From the NCBI RefSeq assembly GCF_028689785.1, contig NZ_JAQVCN010000001.1, forward strand, positions 124,001 to 188,000: DNA of 64,000 bases, read 5' to 3'. Below, one piece after another: positions 17,512 through 26,386 of the stretch. Under the pieces are notes generated by a model. The model made no database searches. It saw only the letters and a list, made by a program, of their open reading frames with translations, and was not told where the DNA came from. This DNA is from Zoogloea sp. Lineage in GTDB: Bacteria; Pseudomonadota; Gammaproteobacteria; Burkholderiales; Rhodocyclaceae. Position numbers and translations under genes: made by a program. Each line of letters starts with the position of its first letter. The stretch's first letter is position 1.

Positions 17512-17633
17512 TGCGTTCCCACGACAGGGGCCGGAGGCGCCTTCCATACTGCGCCTCGTTCCGGGCCAAGGCGCCGAATGGGAGGCAGGCCCGGAAGCAA
17601 CGAACGACAACATTCCGGAGACAAGGACTCACC

Positions 17634-19502
17634 ATGAAAAACAGACGTGTCAATCTCAAGCCCGGCCTGCTGGCCCTCGCCCTCACTACGGCCTTCGCCA
17701 TCCCGGCCCAGGCCGTCGGCACCAAGGTCACCTGGGACGACATCCGGAACGACGACAAGACCCCCGGCGACGTGCTCTCCTACGGCCTCGGCCTCAAAGC
17801 CCAGCGCCACAGCACCCTGAAGACGGTCAACACCAAAAACGTGGCCGGCCTGGTGCCCGCCTGGAGCTTCTCTTTCGGCGGCGAAAAGCAGCGCGGCCAG
17901 GAAAGCCAGGCCCTGGTGCACGACGGCGTGATCTACGTGACCGCCTCCTACTCCCGCATCTACGCCATCGATGCCCGTAGCGGCAAGCGCCTGTGGGAAT
18001 ATGAAGCCCGCCTCCCGGAGGATATTCGCCCCTGCTGTGACGTGGTGAACCGCGGTGCAGCCATCTACGGAGACAAGATCTACTTCGGCACCCTGGATGC
18101 GGGCATCGTGGCCCTCAACAAGGACACCGGCAAGGTGGCTTGGCGCAAGAAGTGGGGTGATCACAAGGTCGGCTACACCATGACCGGCGCCCCCTTCGTG
18201 ATCCAGGACCAGAAGAGTGGCAAGGTTCTGCTGGTGCATGGTTCGTCGGGTGACGAGTTTGGCGTGGTGGGCTGGCTGTTTGCACGCGACCCGGACACCG
18301 GCGAGGAAGTGTGGGCACGGCCGATGGTTGAAGGCCACATGGGCCGCCTGAATGGCAAGGACAGCACCCCCACCGGCGACGCCAGCGCCCCGAGCTGGCC
18401 GAAGGACAAGGACGGCAAGCTTACCGAGGCGTGGCATCACGGTGGCGGCGCACCGTGGCAGACCCCGAGCTATGACTACGAACGCAACATGGTCGTCGTC
18501 GGTACCGGCAACCCGGCGCCGTGGAACACCTGGAAGCGGACCCAGGAAGGCGATGATCCGCGCAACTGGCCCAGCCTGTTCACCTCTGGCCAGGCCTATG
18601 TGGACGCCAGCACTGGCGAACTCAAGGGCTTCTTCCAGCACACCCCGAACGATGCCTGGGACTTCTCCGGCAACAACTCCGTGGTGCTGTTCGAATACAA
18701 GGACCCGAAGACCGGCAAGCTGGTCAAGGCCTCCGCCCATGCCGACCGCAACGGCTTCTTCTTCGTGACCGACCGCGAGAAACTCGCAACCGGTGCGGGC
18801 TACCCCAACAAGCCCACCTCCCTGATCGGCGCCTGGCCGTTCGTCGAGGGCATCACCTGGGCCAAGGGCTGGGATCTGAAGACCGGTCAGCCGATCGAGA
18901 ACGACAACCGCCCCCCGAAGGTCAAGGATGGCGCCGAGAAGGGTGACAGCGTCTTTGTGTCCCCCCCCTTCCTGGGCGGCACCAACTGGATGCCCATGTC
19001 CTACAGCCCGGATACCGGCCTGTTCTACATCCCTGCCAACCATTGGGCCATGGACTACTGGACCGAGAACCTGACCTACAAGGCCGGTTCTGCCTACCTG
19101 GGCCAGGGCTTCCGCATCAAGCGCCTGTTTGACGACCACGTCGGCACCCTGCGCGCCATGGATCCGAAAACCGGCAAGATCGTCTGGGAACACAAGGAGA
19201 AGTTCCCCCTGTGGGCGGGCACCCTCACCACCGCCGGCGGTCTGGTGTTCACCGGCACCTCCGACGGCTATGTGAAGGCCTTCGATGCCAAGAACGGCAA
19301 GGAACTGTGGAAGTTCCAGACGGGTTCCGGCGTGGTGTCCGTGCCCATCACCTGGGAAATGGACGGCGAGCAGTACATCGGCCTGGCCTCGGGCTATGGT
19401 GGCGCCGTGCCCCTGTGGGGCGGCGACATGGCCGACCTGACCAAGCAGGTCACCCAGGGCTCGTCCTTCTGGGCCTTCAAGCTGCCCAAGAACGCGCGCT
19501 GA
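17634..19502 (+). CDS. PQQ-dependent alcohol (ethanol/methanol-type) dehydrogenase
   Basis: A 622-residue periplasmic quinoprotein of the ExaA/PedE/MxaF class that oxidises primary alcohols to aldehydes and passes electrons to cytochrome c-550. A signal peptide ([16 protein letters not shown]) precedes eight W-motif blades, for example [28 protein letters not shown]. The vicinal disulfide Cys134-Cys135 ([11 protein letters not shown]), needed for electron transfer, is present. The active-site segment reads DAWDFSGNN: catalytic Asp343 is followed two residues later by Ser345. Lanthanide enzymes (XoxF/PedH type) have an extra Asp at that position, so this is predicted to use Ca2+. GGAG lies 15 nt before the ATG. 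A strong terminator follows. Confidence 0.94.
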   Translation: MKNRRVNLKPGLLALALTTAFAIPAQAVGTKVTWDDIRNDDKTPGDVLSYGLGLKAQRHSTLKTVNTKNVAGLVPAWSFSFGGEKQRGQESQALVHDGVIYVTASYSRIYAIDARSGKRLWEYEARLPEDIRPCCDVVNRGAAIYGDKIYFGTLDAGIVALNKDTGKVAWRKKWGDHKVGYTMTGAPFVIQDQKSGKVLLVHGSSGDEFGVVGWLFARDPDTGEEVWARPMVEGHMGRLNGKDSTPTGDASAPSWPKDKDGKLTEAWHHGGGAPWQTPSYDYERNMVVVGTGNPAPWNTWKRTQEGDDPRNWPSLFTSGQAYVDASTGELKGFFQHTPNDAWDFSGNNSVVLFEYKDPKTGKLVKASAHADRNGFFFVTDREKLATGAGYPNKPTSLIGAWPFVEGITWAKGWDLKTGQPIENDNRPPKVKDGAEKGDSVFVSPPFLGGTNWMPMSYSPDTGLFYIPANHWAMDYWTENLTYKAGSAYLGQGFRIKRLFDDHVGTLRAMDPKTGKIVWEHKEKFPLWAGTLTTAGGLVFTGTSDGYVKAFDAKNGKELWKFQTGSGVVSVPITWEMDGEQYIGLASGYGGAVPLWGGDMADLTKQVTQGSSFWAFKLPKNAR

Positions 19503-19510
19503 GCAAGGCA

Positions 19511-19552
19511 GCCCCGGGCCGGAACACCTCCGGCCGGCCCGGGGCTTTTTCC
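19511..19552 (+). terminator. Strong intrinsic terminator after the alcohol dehydrogenase
   Basis: AGCCCCGGGCCGG pairs with CCGGCCCGGGGCT, followed by a T tract. It separates the dehydrogenase from the downstream pentapeptide and cytochrome genes, giving independent or attenuated expression. Confidence 0.88.
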
Positions 19553-19681
19553 CTTTCCGCCCCCGTAGGGTCGAGCTTATTCGATCCGCTCACACTGATG
19601 ACCGGCAAGCCGCTGAGCACAATCCGCGGTCGAATGAACGCGCCCCCTAACGGGACGGCCGCATCCACAAGGAGTCTCCCC

Positions 19682-20263
19682 ATGCTTCGCCCACCATTGT
19701 TCGCGCTGCTGGCAGGGCTGGCCTTGATCGCCACGCCCGCCTCCGCCGCCGGCAACCCCGCCGAGCCCCAGGTTTACGGCAGTTGCGGCATGTGGCCCCA
19801 CGCCCGCTGCCGGGGCGCCGACCTGCGCCACAAGGATCTCTCCGCTCTCGACCTGGCCGGCGCCGACTTCACAGGTGCCAATCTTGCCCGGGCTGACTTG
19901 CGTGCCGCCAACCTCGCTGGCGCGATTTTTGACGGCGCCGACCTGAGCGGTGCCCGCATGGCCAAAGTCAACGCCCCAGGCGCCTCCTTCCGCAATGCCA
20001 AACTGATCGGCACCGACCTGGAGTTCGCCAAGCTGATGCGCGCCGACTTCAGCGGCGCCGACCTCACAGTGGCCAACCTGGAAGCCGCCCGCACGCCCTT
20101 CGCCTGGTTCGTCGGTGCCCGCCTGACCAACGCCAACCTGCAGGAAACCAAGTTCAACGCCACCAACCTGCGTAAAGCCAACCTGGAAGGCGCACTGCTG
20201 CGCTACACCATCTTCCCTGACTCCTCCTTCGAGGGCTGCACCGGCTGCCCCACCGACTGGTGA
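19682..20263 (+). CDS. Exported pentapeptide-repeat protein
   Basis: A 193-residue protein with signal peptide (LFALLAGLALIATPASA) and AAGGAG before the ATG. The mature part is almost entirely A(D/N)LXX repeats: GADLRHKDLSALDLAGADFTGANLARADLRAANLAG and later copies, which would form a right-handed quadrilateral beta-helix. Cysteines cap both ends (GSCGMWPHARC and GCTGCPTDW). Pentapeptide proteins are also seen beside PQQ alcohol dehydrogenases elsewhere; the function is not known. The stop codon overlaps the GTG start of the next cytochrome gene, implying translational coupling. Confidence 0.85.
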   Translation: MLRPPLFALLAGLALIATPASAAGNPAEPQVYGSCGMWPHARCRGADLRHKDLSALDLAGADFTGANLARADLRAANLAGAIFDGADLSGARMAKVNAPGASFRNAKLIGTDLEFAKLMRADFSGADLTVANLEAARTPFAWFVGARLTNANLQETKFNATNLRKANLEGALLRYTIFPDSSFEGCTGCPTDW

Positions 20264-20730
20264 CTCCCATGGCCGCCCCCCTCCTGCTTCGCCTGAGCGC
20301 CGTGCTGCTGATCCTGAGCAGCCCCGTGCTCGCTGCCGAAATTGCCGACCCCAACGTCGTCGTCGACACATCAAGCCTGCCTCCCATTGCCACCAATGCC
20401 CCTGAGGGCAACCCCTACCGGGGCAACACCCAGGCAGCCGAGATCGGCCGCACCGCCTTCAACCAGGCCTGCTCCCGCTGCCACGGCATCGACGCCATCA
20501 ACAAGGGACAAGTCGGCCCCGACCTGCTCAAGATGGACCGCTCCTGCCCGCGCATCGCCGACCCGACGGTCCGCCAGCTATGCGTGCTTGATCAGGATGA
20601 TTTTTTCATGAAGTCGGTCCAGGACGGCAAGACCCGGGTCGGCATTGTGCACATGCCCGCCTGGAAAGACGTGCTGTCACCGGCCGCCATCTGGACGATC
20701 CGTAGCTTTCTGGAAAGCCGCAGCCGCTGA
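20260..20730 (+). CDS. pedF: Second PedF-like cytochrome c-550
   Basis: A 156-residue precursor from GTG 20260, which overlaps the previous stop; ATG 20269 is an alternative. A signal peptide (LSAVLLILSSPVLAAE) is followed by the PedF signature DTSSLPPI...NPYRGNTQAAEIG, haem motif CSRCHG, an inserted Cys-containing loop (DRSCPRIADPTVRQLCVLDQ) absent from the paralogue at 9533, and Met ligand VHMPAWKD. It is the probable direct electron acceptor of the alcohol dehydrogenase encoded upstream. Confidence 0.87.
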   Translation: MTPMAAPLLLRLSAVLLILSSPVLAAEIADPNVVVDTSSLPPIATNAPEGNPYRGNTQAAEIGRTAFNQACSRCHGIDAINKGQVGPDLLKMDRSCPRIADPTVRQLCVLDQDDFFMKSVQDGKTRVGIVHMPAWKDVLSPAAIWTIRSFLESRSR

Positions 20731-20789
20731 AATCCCGGGGCGGATGGGGGATAATCCGGCGCTGTCCCGCGCCGCCCCCCGATCTTCCC

Positions 20790-21299
20790 GTGCCCTCATC
20801 ACACCTCATCCGTAGCGCCCGCCTCGCCGACCTTCCGGCCATCCTGCACATCCAGGCCCGCTGCTACAGCGCCATCGTCCCGGAATCTGCCGCATCCATG
20901 GGCGCCAAGCTGGCAGCAGCACCCGACACCTGCTTCGTCGCCTGCCAAGGTGAACACATCGTTGCCTACCTGCTCGCCCTGCCGTGGCGCTTCGACGCTC
21001 CACCCTGCCTGGATGACACCGAGTGCCGCCTCCCCGGGCAGCCCGACACCCTCTACCTGCACGACCTCGCCGTTGATCCCGGGGCCCGCGGCAGCGGCGC
21101 CGCCGATGCGCTGGTCCAGGCCTTCCTGGCTGCGCTGGCGCGCCTGCCGCTCCCCCGCGCCAGCCTGATCGCGATCCAGGGCTCGGCGCCCTGGTGGACC
21201 CGCCAGGGCTTCGCCCGGGTGCCCGTCGACGAGGCACTAGGCGCACGCCTTGCCGGCTACGGCGACGACGCGACCTACATGGTCAGACTGGCAGGATGA
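20790..21299 (+). CDS. GNAT-family N-acetyltransferase
   Basis: A 169-residue protein with a GTG start and the GNAT fold: IRSARLADLPAILHIQARCY at the N-terminus, YLHDLAVDPGARGSGAADALVQAFL as the acetyl-CoA-binding motif A, and a C-terminal motif B with WWTRQGFARV. The substrate is unknown. Its 3' end overlaps the convergent chromate transporter gene by 17 bp. Confidence 0.85.
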   Translation: MPSSHLIRSARLADLPAILHIQARCYSAIVPESAASMGAKLAAAPDTCFVACQGEHIVAYLLALPWRFDAPPCLDDTECRLPGQPDTLYLHDLAVDPGARGSGAADALVQAFLAALARLPLPRASLIAIQGSAPWWTRQGFARVPVDEALGARLAGYGDDATYMVRLAG

Positions 21300-22653
21300 G
21301 GGTCTTCACCCCGAAACCGACGAGCGCACAGCCGGCAATCACATGGATGACGCTTGCCTTGAAGCGGAACAAGGCAAGCGCTGCCCCCAGGGCGATCAGC
21401 GCCGACACCCACTCGAACCCACCGTCGAAGCCTTTCGGCCACAGAACGTGGTAGCCGAAGAACAGGGCCAGATTCAGGATGACGCCCACCACCGCAGCGG
21501 TGATGGCAGTGAGTGGCCCGGTGAATTTCAGATCATTGTGGGTCGTCTCGATGAAAGGCCCTCCCATCAGGATGAATACGAAGGACGGTAGAAAGGTGAA
21601 CCAGGTGACCAGCATGGCCGCCGTCGCCCCAGCCAGAAACAAGTTGTCCGGGCCGAATACGGCTTTGACATAGCCCCCCACGAAGCCGACAAAGGTGACC
21701 ACCATGATGAGCGGCCCCGGCGTCGTTTCGCCCAATGCCAGACCATCGATCATCTGGGTCGGCGTCAGCCAGCCATAGTTGCCGACGGCCCCCTGGTAGA
21801 CATAGGGCAGCACCGCATACGCCCCGCCAAACGTCAGCAGCGCCGCCTTGGTAAAGAACCAGCCCATCTGCGTCAGGGTATGGTTCCAGCCATAGGCAGC
21901 GGTCAGCAGCCCCATCGGGAGCAACCACAGGAGCACACCGCTCAACGCGACTTTCGCCAGCTTGTGCCAGGCGAAGCGGGCATGCTCCGGGGTCGGAGTG
22001 TCATCATCGATCAACGCCGGGCCAAAGGACTTGTCCGCGTTGTCATGCCCCCCGCCAGCCTTGAACCTGTCGGACGCCATACGCCCGCCGAAATAGCCGA
22101 TCGCAGCGGCAGCCGCAACGATGACCGGAAAAGGGACGTTGAGGGCAAAAATGGCGACAAAGGCAGCGCCGGCAATGGCCAACAGCACATTGTTCTTCAG
22201 GGCCCGGGTGCCGATACGGTGTGCCGCCTGGACCACGATGGCCGTCACCGCCGGCTTGATGCCGTAGAACAGACCTGCCACCAGCGGCGCATCGCCAAAC
22301 GCGATGTATACCCAGGACAGCCCGATCAGGATGAACAGCGAAGGCAGCACGAACAGCCCGCCGGCAACAATGCCCCCCCAACTCCGGTGCATCAGCCAGC
22401 CGATGTAGGTGGCCAGTTGCTGCGCCTCGGGGCCGGGCAGCACCATGCAGTAGTTGAGCGCATGCAGAAAGCGCCGCTCGGAGATCCAGCGCCGGCGCTC
22501 CACCAGCTCCTGGTGCATGATGGCGATCTGCCCCGCAGGGCCGCCAAAGCTGATGAAACCCAGCTTGAGCCAGAACAGGAAGGCACGCCAGAAGCTGACC
22601 TGCTCAGCACGGGCCAGCAGTGCATCAGGTTTGGCGCTGAGGTTTGAATTCAT
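21283..22653 (-). CDS. chrA: Chromate transporter, two-domain CHR family
   Basis: A 456-residue inner-membrane protein with two homologous CHR halves: GFISFGGPAGQIAIMHQELVERRRW...NYCMVLPGPEAQQLATYIGW in the first and LLTFGGAYAVLPYVYQ...DGLALGETTPGPLIMVVTFVGF in the second. About ten hydrophobic segments. Known ChrA proteins export chromate driven by the proton gradient, but many CHR members have not been tested. It is divergent from the cis/trans isomerase gene over 189 bp; I saw no chrB-like regulator. Confidence 0.9.
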   Translation of the reverse strand: MNSNLSAKPDALLARAEQVSFWRAFLFWLKLGFISFGGPAGQIAIMHQELVERRRWISERRFLHALNYCMVLPGPEAQQLATYIGWLMHRSWGGIVAGGLFVLPSLFILIGLSWVYIAFGDAPLVAGLFYGIKPAVTAIVVQAAHRIGTRALKNNVLLAIAGAAFVAIFALNVPFPVIVAAAAAIGYFGGRMASDRFKAGGGHDNADKSFGPALIDDDTPTPEHARFAWHKLAKVALSGVLLWLLPMGLLTAAYGWNHTLTQMGWFFTKAALLTFGGAYAVLPYVYQGAVGNYGWLTPTQMIDGLALGETTPGPLIMVVTFVGFVGGYVKAVFGPDNLFLAGATAAMLVTWFTFLPSFVFILMGGPFIETTHNDLKFTGPLTAITAAVVGVILNLALFFGYHVLWPKGFDGGFEWVSALIALGAALALFRFKASVIHVIAGCALVGFGVKTLILPV

Positions 22654-22842
22654 GACTCCGGGCCTTTCTCAAAGAAGGCCATCAATCCGTCGAAGATAGT
22701 GCTGGCCAGCACGCATTATGCGTTCGCGCCCGGGCCTTTCCGTCGGAGTCCTGGCTGCGCAACGCCCGTTCTGCGCAGCCCATCGGCAAGGGCGGGCAGA
22801 TTCCGGCACAATCCGCGCACCCGACCGACCTTCCCCAACCCG

Positions 22843-25188
22843 ATGCGTCCGCTTGCCCACCTGCTCTTCCTGATTCTCCTTGCCGGCTGTACCACGGTCG
22901 TCACCCGGGTCCAGCTTGACCGCGAACTGGGTCGCCCCGATCCGGCGCGCTTCGACCGACCCGCGACGCAGCCCGTCGAAGCCCCCGACTACCAGACCCG
23001 GGTGCGCCCTATTCTCGAACGTCGCTGCGTCGCCTGCCATGCCTGCTACGACGCCCCCTGCCAGCTCAAGCTGACCCGTCACGACGGCATCACCCGCGGC
23101 GCCAATCCTGACCCGGTGTATGCCGACGCCCGCCTGCTGGCCGCCAACCCGACCCGCCTCGGCTTTGACGCCGCCAGCAACGCGGCCTGGCGCGACAAGG
23201 GTTTCCACCCGGTGCTCAACGAGCGCGCATCCACCCCCCAGGCCAACCGGGACGCCAGCGTGCTGTACCGCATCCTGGCCCTCAAGCAACGCAACCCGGG
23301 GCCCGACAGCGGCCCCCAGCCTGCCGAACGCTTCAACTTCGCCCTTGACCGGCCCCAGTCCTGCAGCCGCATCGAGGGCATGGGTGATTTCGAGAAAGAG
23401 CATCCGGAATGGGGCATGCCCTTCGGCCTGCCCGCCCTGAGCCCGGCAGAGCACGACACCCTGAGCCGCTGGATCGAAGCCGGTGCCCCCTTCAGCCCGC
23501 GGGCCCCGCTGCCGCCCCAGGTGCAAGCACGAGTAGGCGAATGGGAAGCCCTGCTCAACGGCAACAGCCTGCGCGACCAGTTGGCGGCTCGCTACATCTA
23601 CGAGCACTGGTACATCGGCCAGCTCTACATCGACGATCAGCCCGACTACCGCTTCGAGCTGGTGCGCAGCCGCAGCGCCCCCGGCCAGCCCATCGACGTC
23701 ATCGCCACCCGCCGCCCTTATGACGACCCCGGCGTGGCCCGAGTGTATTACCGCCTGCGTCCCAGCGACGAGACCCTGGTGGCCAAGACCCACATGCCCC
23801 TGGCCCTCGACGGCGCGCGCCGGGCCCGCCTTAAAAAGTGGTTTTTCGACGCCCCCATCACCGTAGACCGCCTGCCCGGCTACGACCCGAAGACCGCCTC
23901 CAACCCCTTCGCCACCTTCAAAGCGCTGCCGGTGGATGCCCGCTACCGCTTCATGCTCGATGACGCCGGTTTCACGGTGATGGGCTTCATGAAGGGGCCG
24001 GTGTGCCGCGGCCAGGTGGCGCTCAACGTAATCAACGATCACTTCTGGGTGCTCTTCTACTCACCCGAGAGCGAAGTGGCCCGCGACACCCAGGGCCTGC
24101 TCGACGCCACCCGCCCCAATCTGCGAATGCCCGCCGAGGACGACAGCAGCACCGGCATCCTGGCCTGGAACACATACGCCCGAGCGGAACGCCGCTACCT
24201 GGAAACCAAGAGCAGCTACATGTCCAGCCTCCCACGGGTCAGGCCGCAGATCACCGACCTGTGGAACGGCGACGGACGCAACCCCAACGCCGGCCTAACC
24301 GTGTTCCGTCATTTCGACAGCGCCTCGGTGATTCGTGGCCTGGCCGGCGAACAACCCCAGACGGTGCTGCTGATGGGCTACCCCCTGTTCGAACGCATGC
24401 ACTATCTGCTGGTGGCCGGCTTTGACGTCTATGGCAACACCGGGCACCAACTCGCCACCCGCCTGTATATGGACTTTCTGCGCATGGAGGGCGAGGAGAA
24501 CTTTCTCACCCTGCTGCCCCTGAAGCACCGCCAGAAAGTTCTCGACAGCTGGTACCGGGGCCGGCCCGATCCACGCATCCGCCAGTTTGCCGACGCCCGC
24601 ACCTACTTCCCCGGCGAGACCGGCATGCGCTACCGCACCACGGACACCCTGGGAGAGCTTTACAGCAGCGTACACCGCTACCTGCGCCCGGTGCGCCCCG
24701 TAACTCTCGACCTTGCCCCCAACGGCCTGAAAGCCGAACAGGTGGCCCAGCTGCGCAGCCTCAACAGCATCACCGGCCGCAGCGCCTCGCGGATGCCCGA
24801 GCACAGCCTGCTGGTGGTACATAACGGCAAGGGGCCTGTCCGCGTCCTGTCCCTGCTACGCAACAGCGCCCACAGCAACGTGGCCAGCCTGTTCAACGAA
24901 GACGCCCGGCGACTGCCTGATGAAGACACCCTGATCGTCCTCGACGGCTTTGTCGGGGCCTATCCCAACGCCATCTTCCACCTGGACGCCGAGGAGCTAC
25001 CGCGCTTTGTGCGCACGGTGCACAACCTGGCCGACGACGACGACGTGCTGCGCCTCTACCAGCGCTTTGCCGTCCGCCGCACCGATACCCGCTTCTGGCG
25101 CATCAGCGACGCCATCCACGACTACTGGCAGAGCGCTGACCCCCGGCAGGCGGCCATCCTCGACTACAGCCGTCTCGACAACCGCTAA
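22843..25188 (+). CDS. cti: Fatty acid cis/trans isomerase with c-type haem
   Basis: A 781-residue protein from ATG 22843. The N-terminus is a lipoprotein-like signal (LLFLILLAGC, Cys16). The c-type haem motif C62-x-x-C65-H66 (RRCVACHACYD) is the hallmark of Cti, which converts cis- to trans-unsaturated membrane fatty acids under solvent, heat or metal stress without using ATP. The rest is full length and family-like (HYLLVAGFDVYGNTGHQLATRLYMDFLRMEGEENFL). It fits the solvent/alcohol lifestyle implied by the PQQ regulon. A GC hairpin (25195-25212) follows the stop. Confidence 0.92.
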   Translation: MRPLAHLLFLILLAGCTTVVTRVQLDRELGRPDPARFDRPATQPVEAPDYQTRVRPILERRCVACHACYDAPCQLKLTRHDGITRGANPDPVYADARLLAANPTRLGFDAASNAAWRDKGFHPVLNERASTPQANRDASVLYRILALKQRNPGPDSGPQPAERFNFALDRPQSCSRIEGMGDFEKEHPEWGMPFGLPALSPAEHDTLSRWIEAGAPFSPRAPLPPQVQARVGEWEALLNGNSLRDQLAARYIYEHWYIGQLYIDDQPDYRFELVRSRSAPGQPIDVIATRRPYDDPGVARVYYRLRPSDETLVAKTHMPLALDGARRARLKKWFFDAPITVDRLPGYDPKTASNPFATFKALPVDARYRFMLDDAGFTVMGFMKGPVCRGQVALNVINDHFWVLFYSPESEVARDTQGLLDATRPNLRMPAEDDSSTGILAWNTYARAERRYLETKSSYMSSLPRVRPQITDLWNGDGRNPNAGLTVFRHFDSASVIRGLAGEQPQTVLLMGYPLFERMHYLLVAGFDVYGNTGHQLATRLYMDFLRMEGEENFLTLLPLKHRQKVLDSWYRGRPDPRIRQFADARTYFPGETGMRYRTTDTLGELYSSVHRYLRPVRPVTLDLAPNGLKAEQVAQLRSLNSITGRSASRMPEHSLLVVHNGKGPVRVLSLLRNSAHSNVASLFNEDARRLPDEDTLIVLDGFVGAYPNAIFHLDAEELPRFVRTVHNLADDDDVLRLYQRFAVRRTDTRFWRISDAIHDYWQSADPRQAAILDYSRLDNR

Positions 25189-25194
25189 GACAAA

Positions 25195-25212
25195 GGGCAG
25201 CCGAAGCTGCCC
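25195..25212 (+). terminator. Hairpin after cti, no T tract
   Basis: GGGCAGC-CGAA-GCTGCCC is a perfect 7-bp stem with a tetraloop between two convergent genes. There is no following T run, so termination is plausible but not certain. Confidence 0.5.
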
Positions 25213-25278
25213 CGCCGACACGACCGGATGGGGAGCATGCTCATCCCTGGCCCGGTCAGGCCACTGTGGCGCATCGCC

Positions 25279-25848
25279 TCAGGGCAAGCACAGCTTGCCG
25301 GCAACGGAGGCGGGCGTACCGATACTGCTGCCCAGCACGACGAGGTTGCCGGTGACGTTGGCGTAGGCCCCCTTGCCGTCGGAGCCGGAGATCAGGATCT
25401 GCTCGGTCACGGCGCCTGTGCTCATGGCGCCATTGGCCGCCGGCTTTACCTGAGCCACGATGACATCGTTGCTGTAGAGCGCCGTACGTTGCTTGCCCGA
25501 ACCGATGTACACCACGCTGCGGGCGGTCTGGATGCTCTGCCGCGGCAACGAGGTGGCCGCATCGATCACTGCCGCAGGCGTCGCGGTGGGGCCAGTGAAA
25601 CCGACCAGCGGCTCCGCAGTCAGGCCCGCATATCCCGTTGCGGCCGGAAAGCCGACCAGGTTGAGGGCCAGGCTGAAACACTGGTTCTGGTAGGCCGGCA
25701 CCTGACTGCCCAGGGTATTGATATGACAGGCTGCATCGGGAAGCAGACGAACAGTGCCAAGCACCGGCACACAAGCCGCACTGGCAAGGCCGGGCAGCAG
25801 GGCCAGGGCGATGGGAGCAACAATGCGGAAAACAACACGGGCGTTCAT
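25279..25848 (-). CDS. Exported protein of unknown function
   Basis: A 189-residue protein from the ATG complementary to 25846-25848, with AGGAG upstream. Signal peptide (VFRIVAPIALALLPGLASA), then a mature protein rich in Ala, Val and Thr with Cys residues near both ends (ACVPVLG, DAACHIN, NQCFSLALN, and a terminal KLCLP), which suggests disulfides. I do not recognise a family. It is convergent with cti. Confidence 0.65.
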   Translation of the reverse strand: MNARVVFRIVAPIALALLPGLASAACVPVLGTVRLLPDAACHINTLGSQVPAYQNQCFSLALNLVGFPAATGYAGLTAEPLVGFTGPTATPAAVIDAATSLPRQSIQTARSVVYIGSGKQRTALYSNDVIVAQVKPAANGAMSTGAVTEQILISGSDGKGAYANVTGNLVVLGSSIGTPASVAGKLCLP

Positions 25849-26051
25849 GGGGAGGCGGTCTCCTGGAAAGATCATCGGACAACATGGGCCTACCCGGAAG
25901 CACAAAGCCACCGCGGCAGGCAAGCCGGCGTCATGATGATGGCGCGCCGCCAGTAGACGGGTCGGCACCCCGCCGAGAACGTGACAAATTTAACGAAAAC
26001 CACGCACCTGGCAGAAAGCGCACTTATCCCAGCATTGAAGCAAGCAATTTG

Positions 26052-26060
26052 TGCAGTGCA
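26052..26060. promoter_or_regulatory. TGC-N3-GCA palindrome (PhaR-like box)
   Basis: TGCAGTGCA within a GTGCAGTGCAC palindrome, about 85 nt upstream of the small ORF at 26144. It resembles the TGC-N3-GCA half-sites described for PHA-granule regulators (PhaR). Functional assignment is inference. Confidence 0.3.
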
Positions 26061-26143
26061 CCATTTCGCGCTAAGGTAAAGTCACCCTCGCCCCACGCTC
26101 ACAAGGCCGGGCCGGGCCCTTCATCTCCCACAAGGAAAACGCC

Positions 26144-26314
26144 ATGACCGCCACCCGCCCCTCCGGCAGCGACCTGCTGCACTTGATGACCACAGCCCGC
26201 CTCGAACACGACCGTGCCCTCGCCAACGGCCTGCACAGCCTCACCAATGCCCTGGCAAACCTCGTCAAACCGTCCCTGAAGGCCCGCCCCTGCCCCCTGC
26301 ACCCCGTGCGCTGA
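26144..26314 (+). CDS. Small 56-residue protein
   Basis: ATG preceded by AAGGAAAACGCC, a good ribosome site, and ended by TGA at 26312-26314. The protein is mostly one predicted amphipathic helix (SDLLHLMTTARLEHDRALANGL...SLTNALANLVKPSL) with a basic C-terminus. No family recognised. The ribosome site and leucine-rich helical pattern argue for a real gene; the bestrophin-like gene starts 73 nt later on the same strand. Confidence 0.5.
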   Translation: MTATRPSGSDLLHLMTTARLEHDRALANGLHSLTNALANLVKPSLKARPCPLHPVR

Positions 26315-26386
26315 GCCGCCTGCAGAGACGATAATCGGCCCCGCCCTGCGGGGCCGTAGTCCATTCATCCAGCCGCCCAACTGCCC

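Noticed and set aside
17420-17633. Search for a sigma-54 promoter before the alcohol dehydrogenase
   Set aside because: No TGGCAC-N5-TTGC-like element found; regulation by the adjacent response regulator is more likely.
17013-19193. A long minus-strand open frame opposite the quinoprotein dehydrogenase
   Set aside because: The dehydrogenase with its catalytic motifs is on the plus strand; the antisense frame is Gly/Val-rich without domain.
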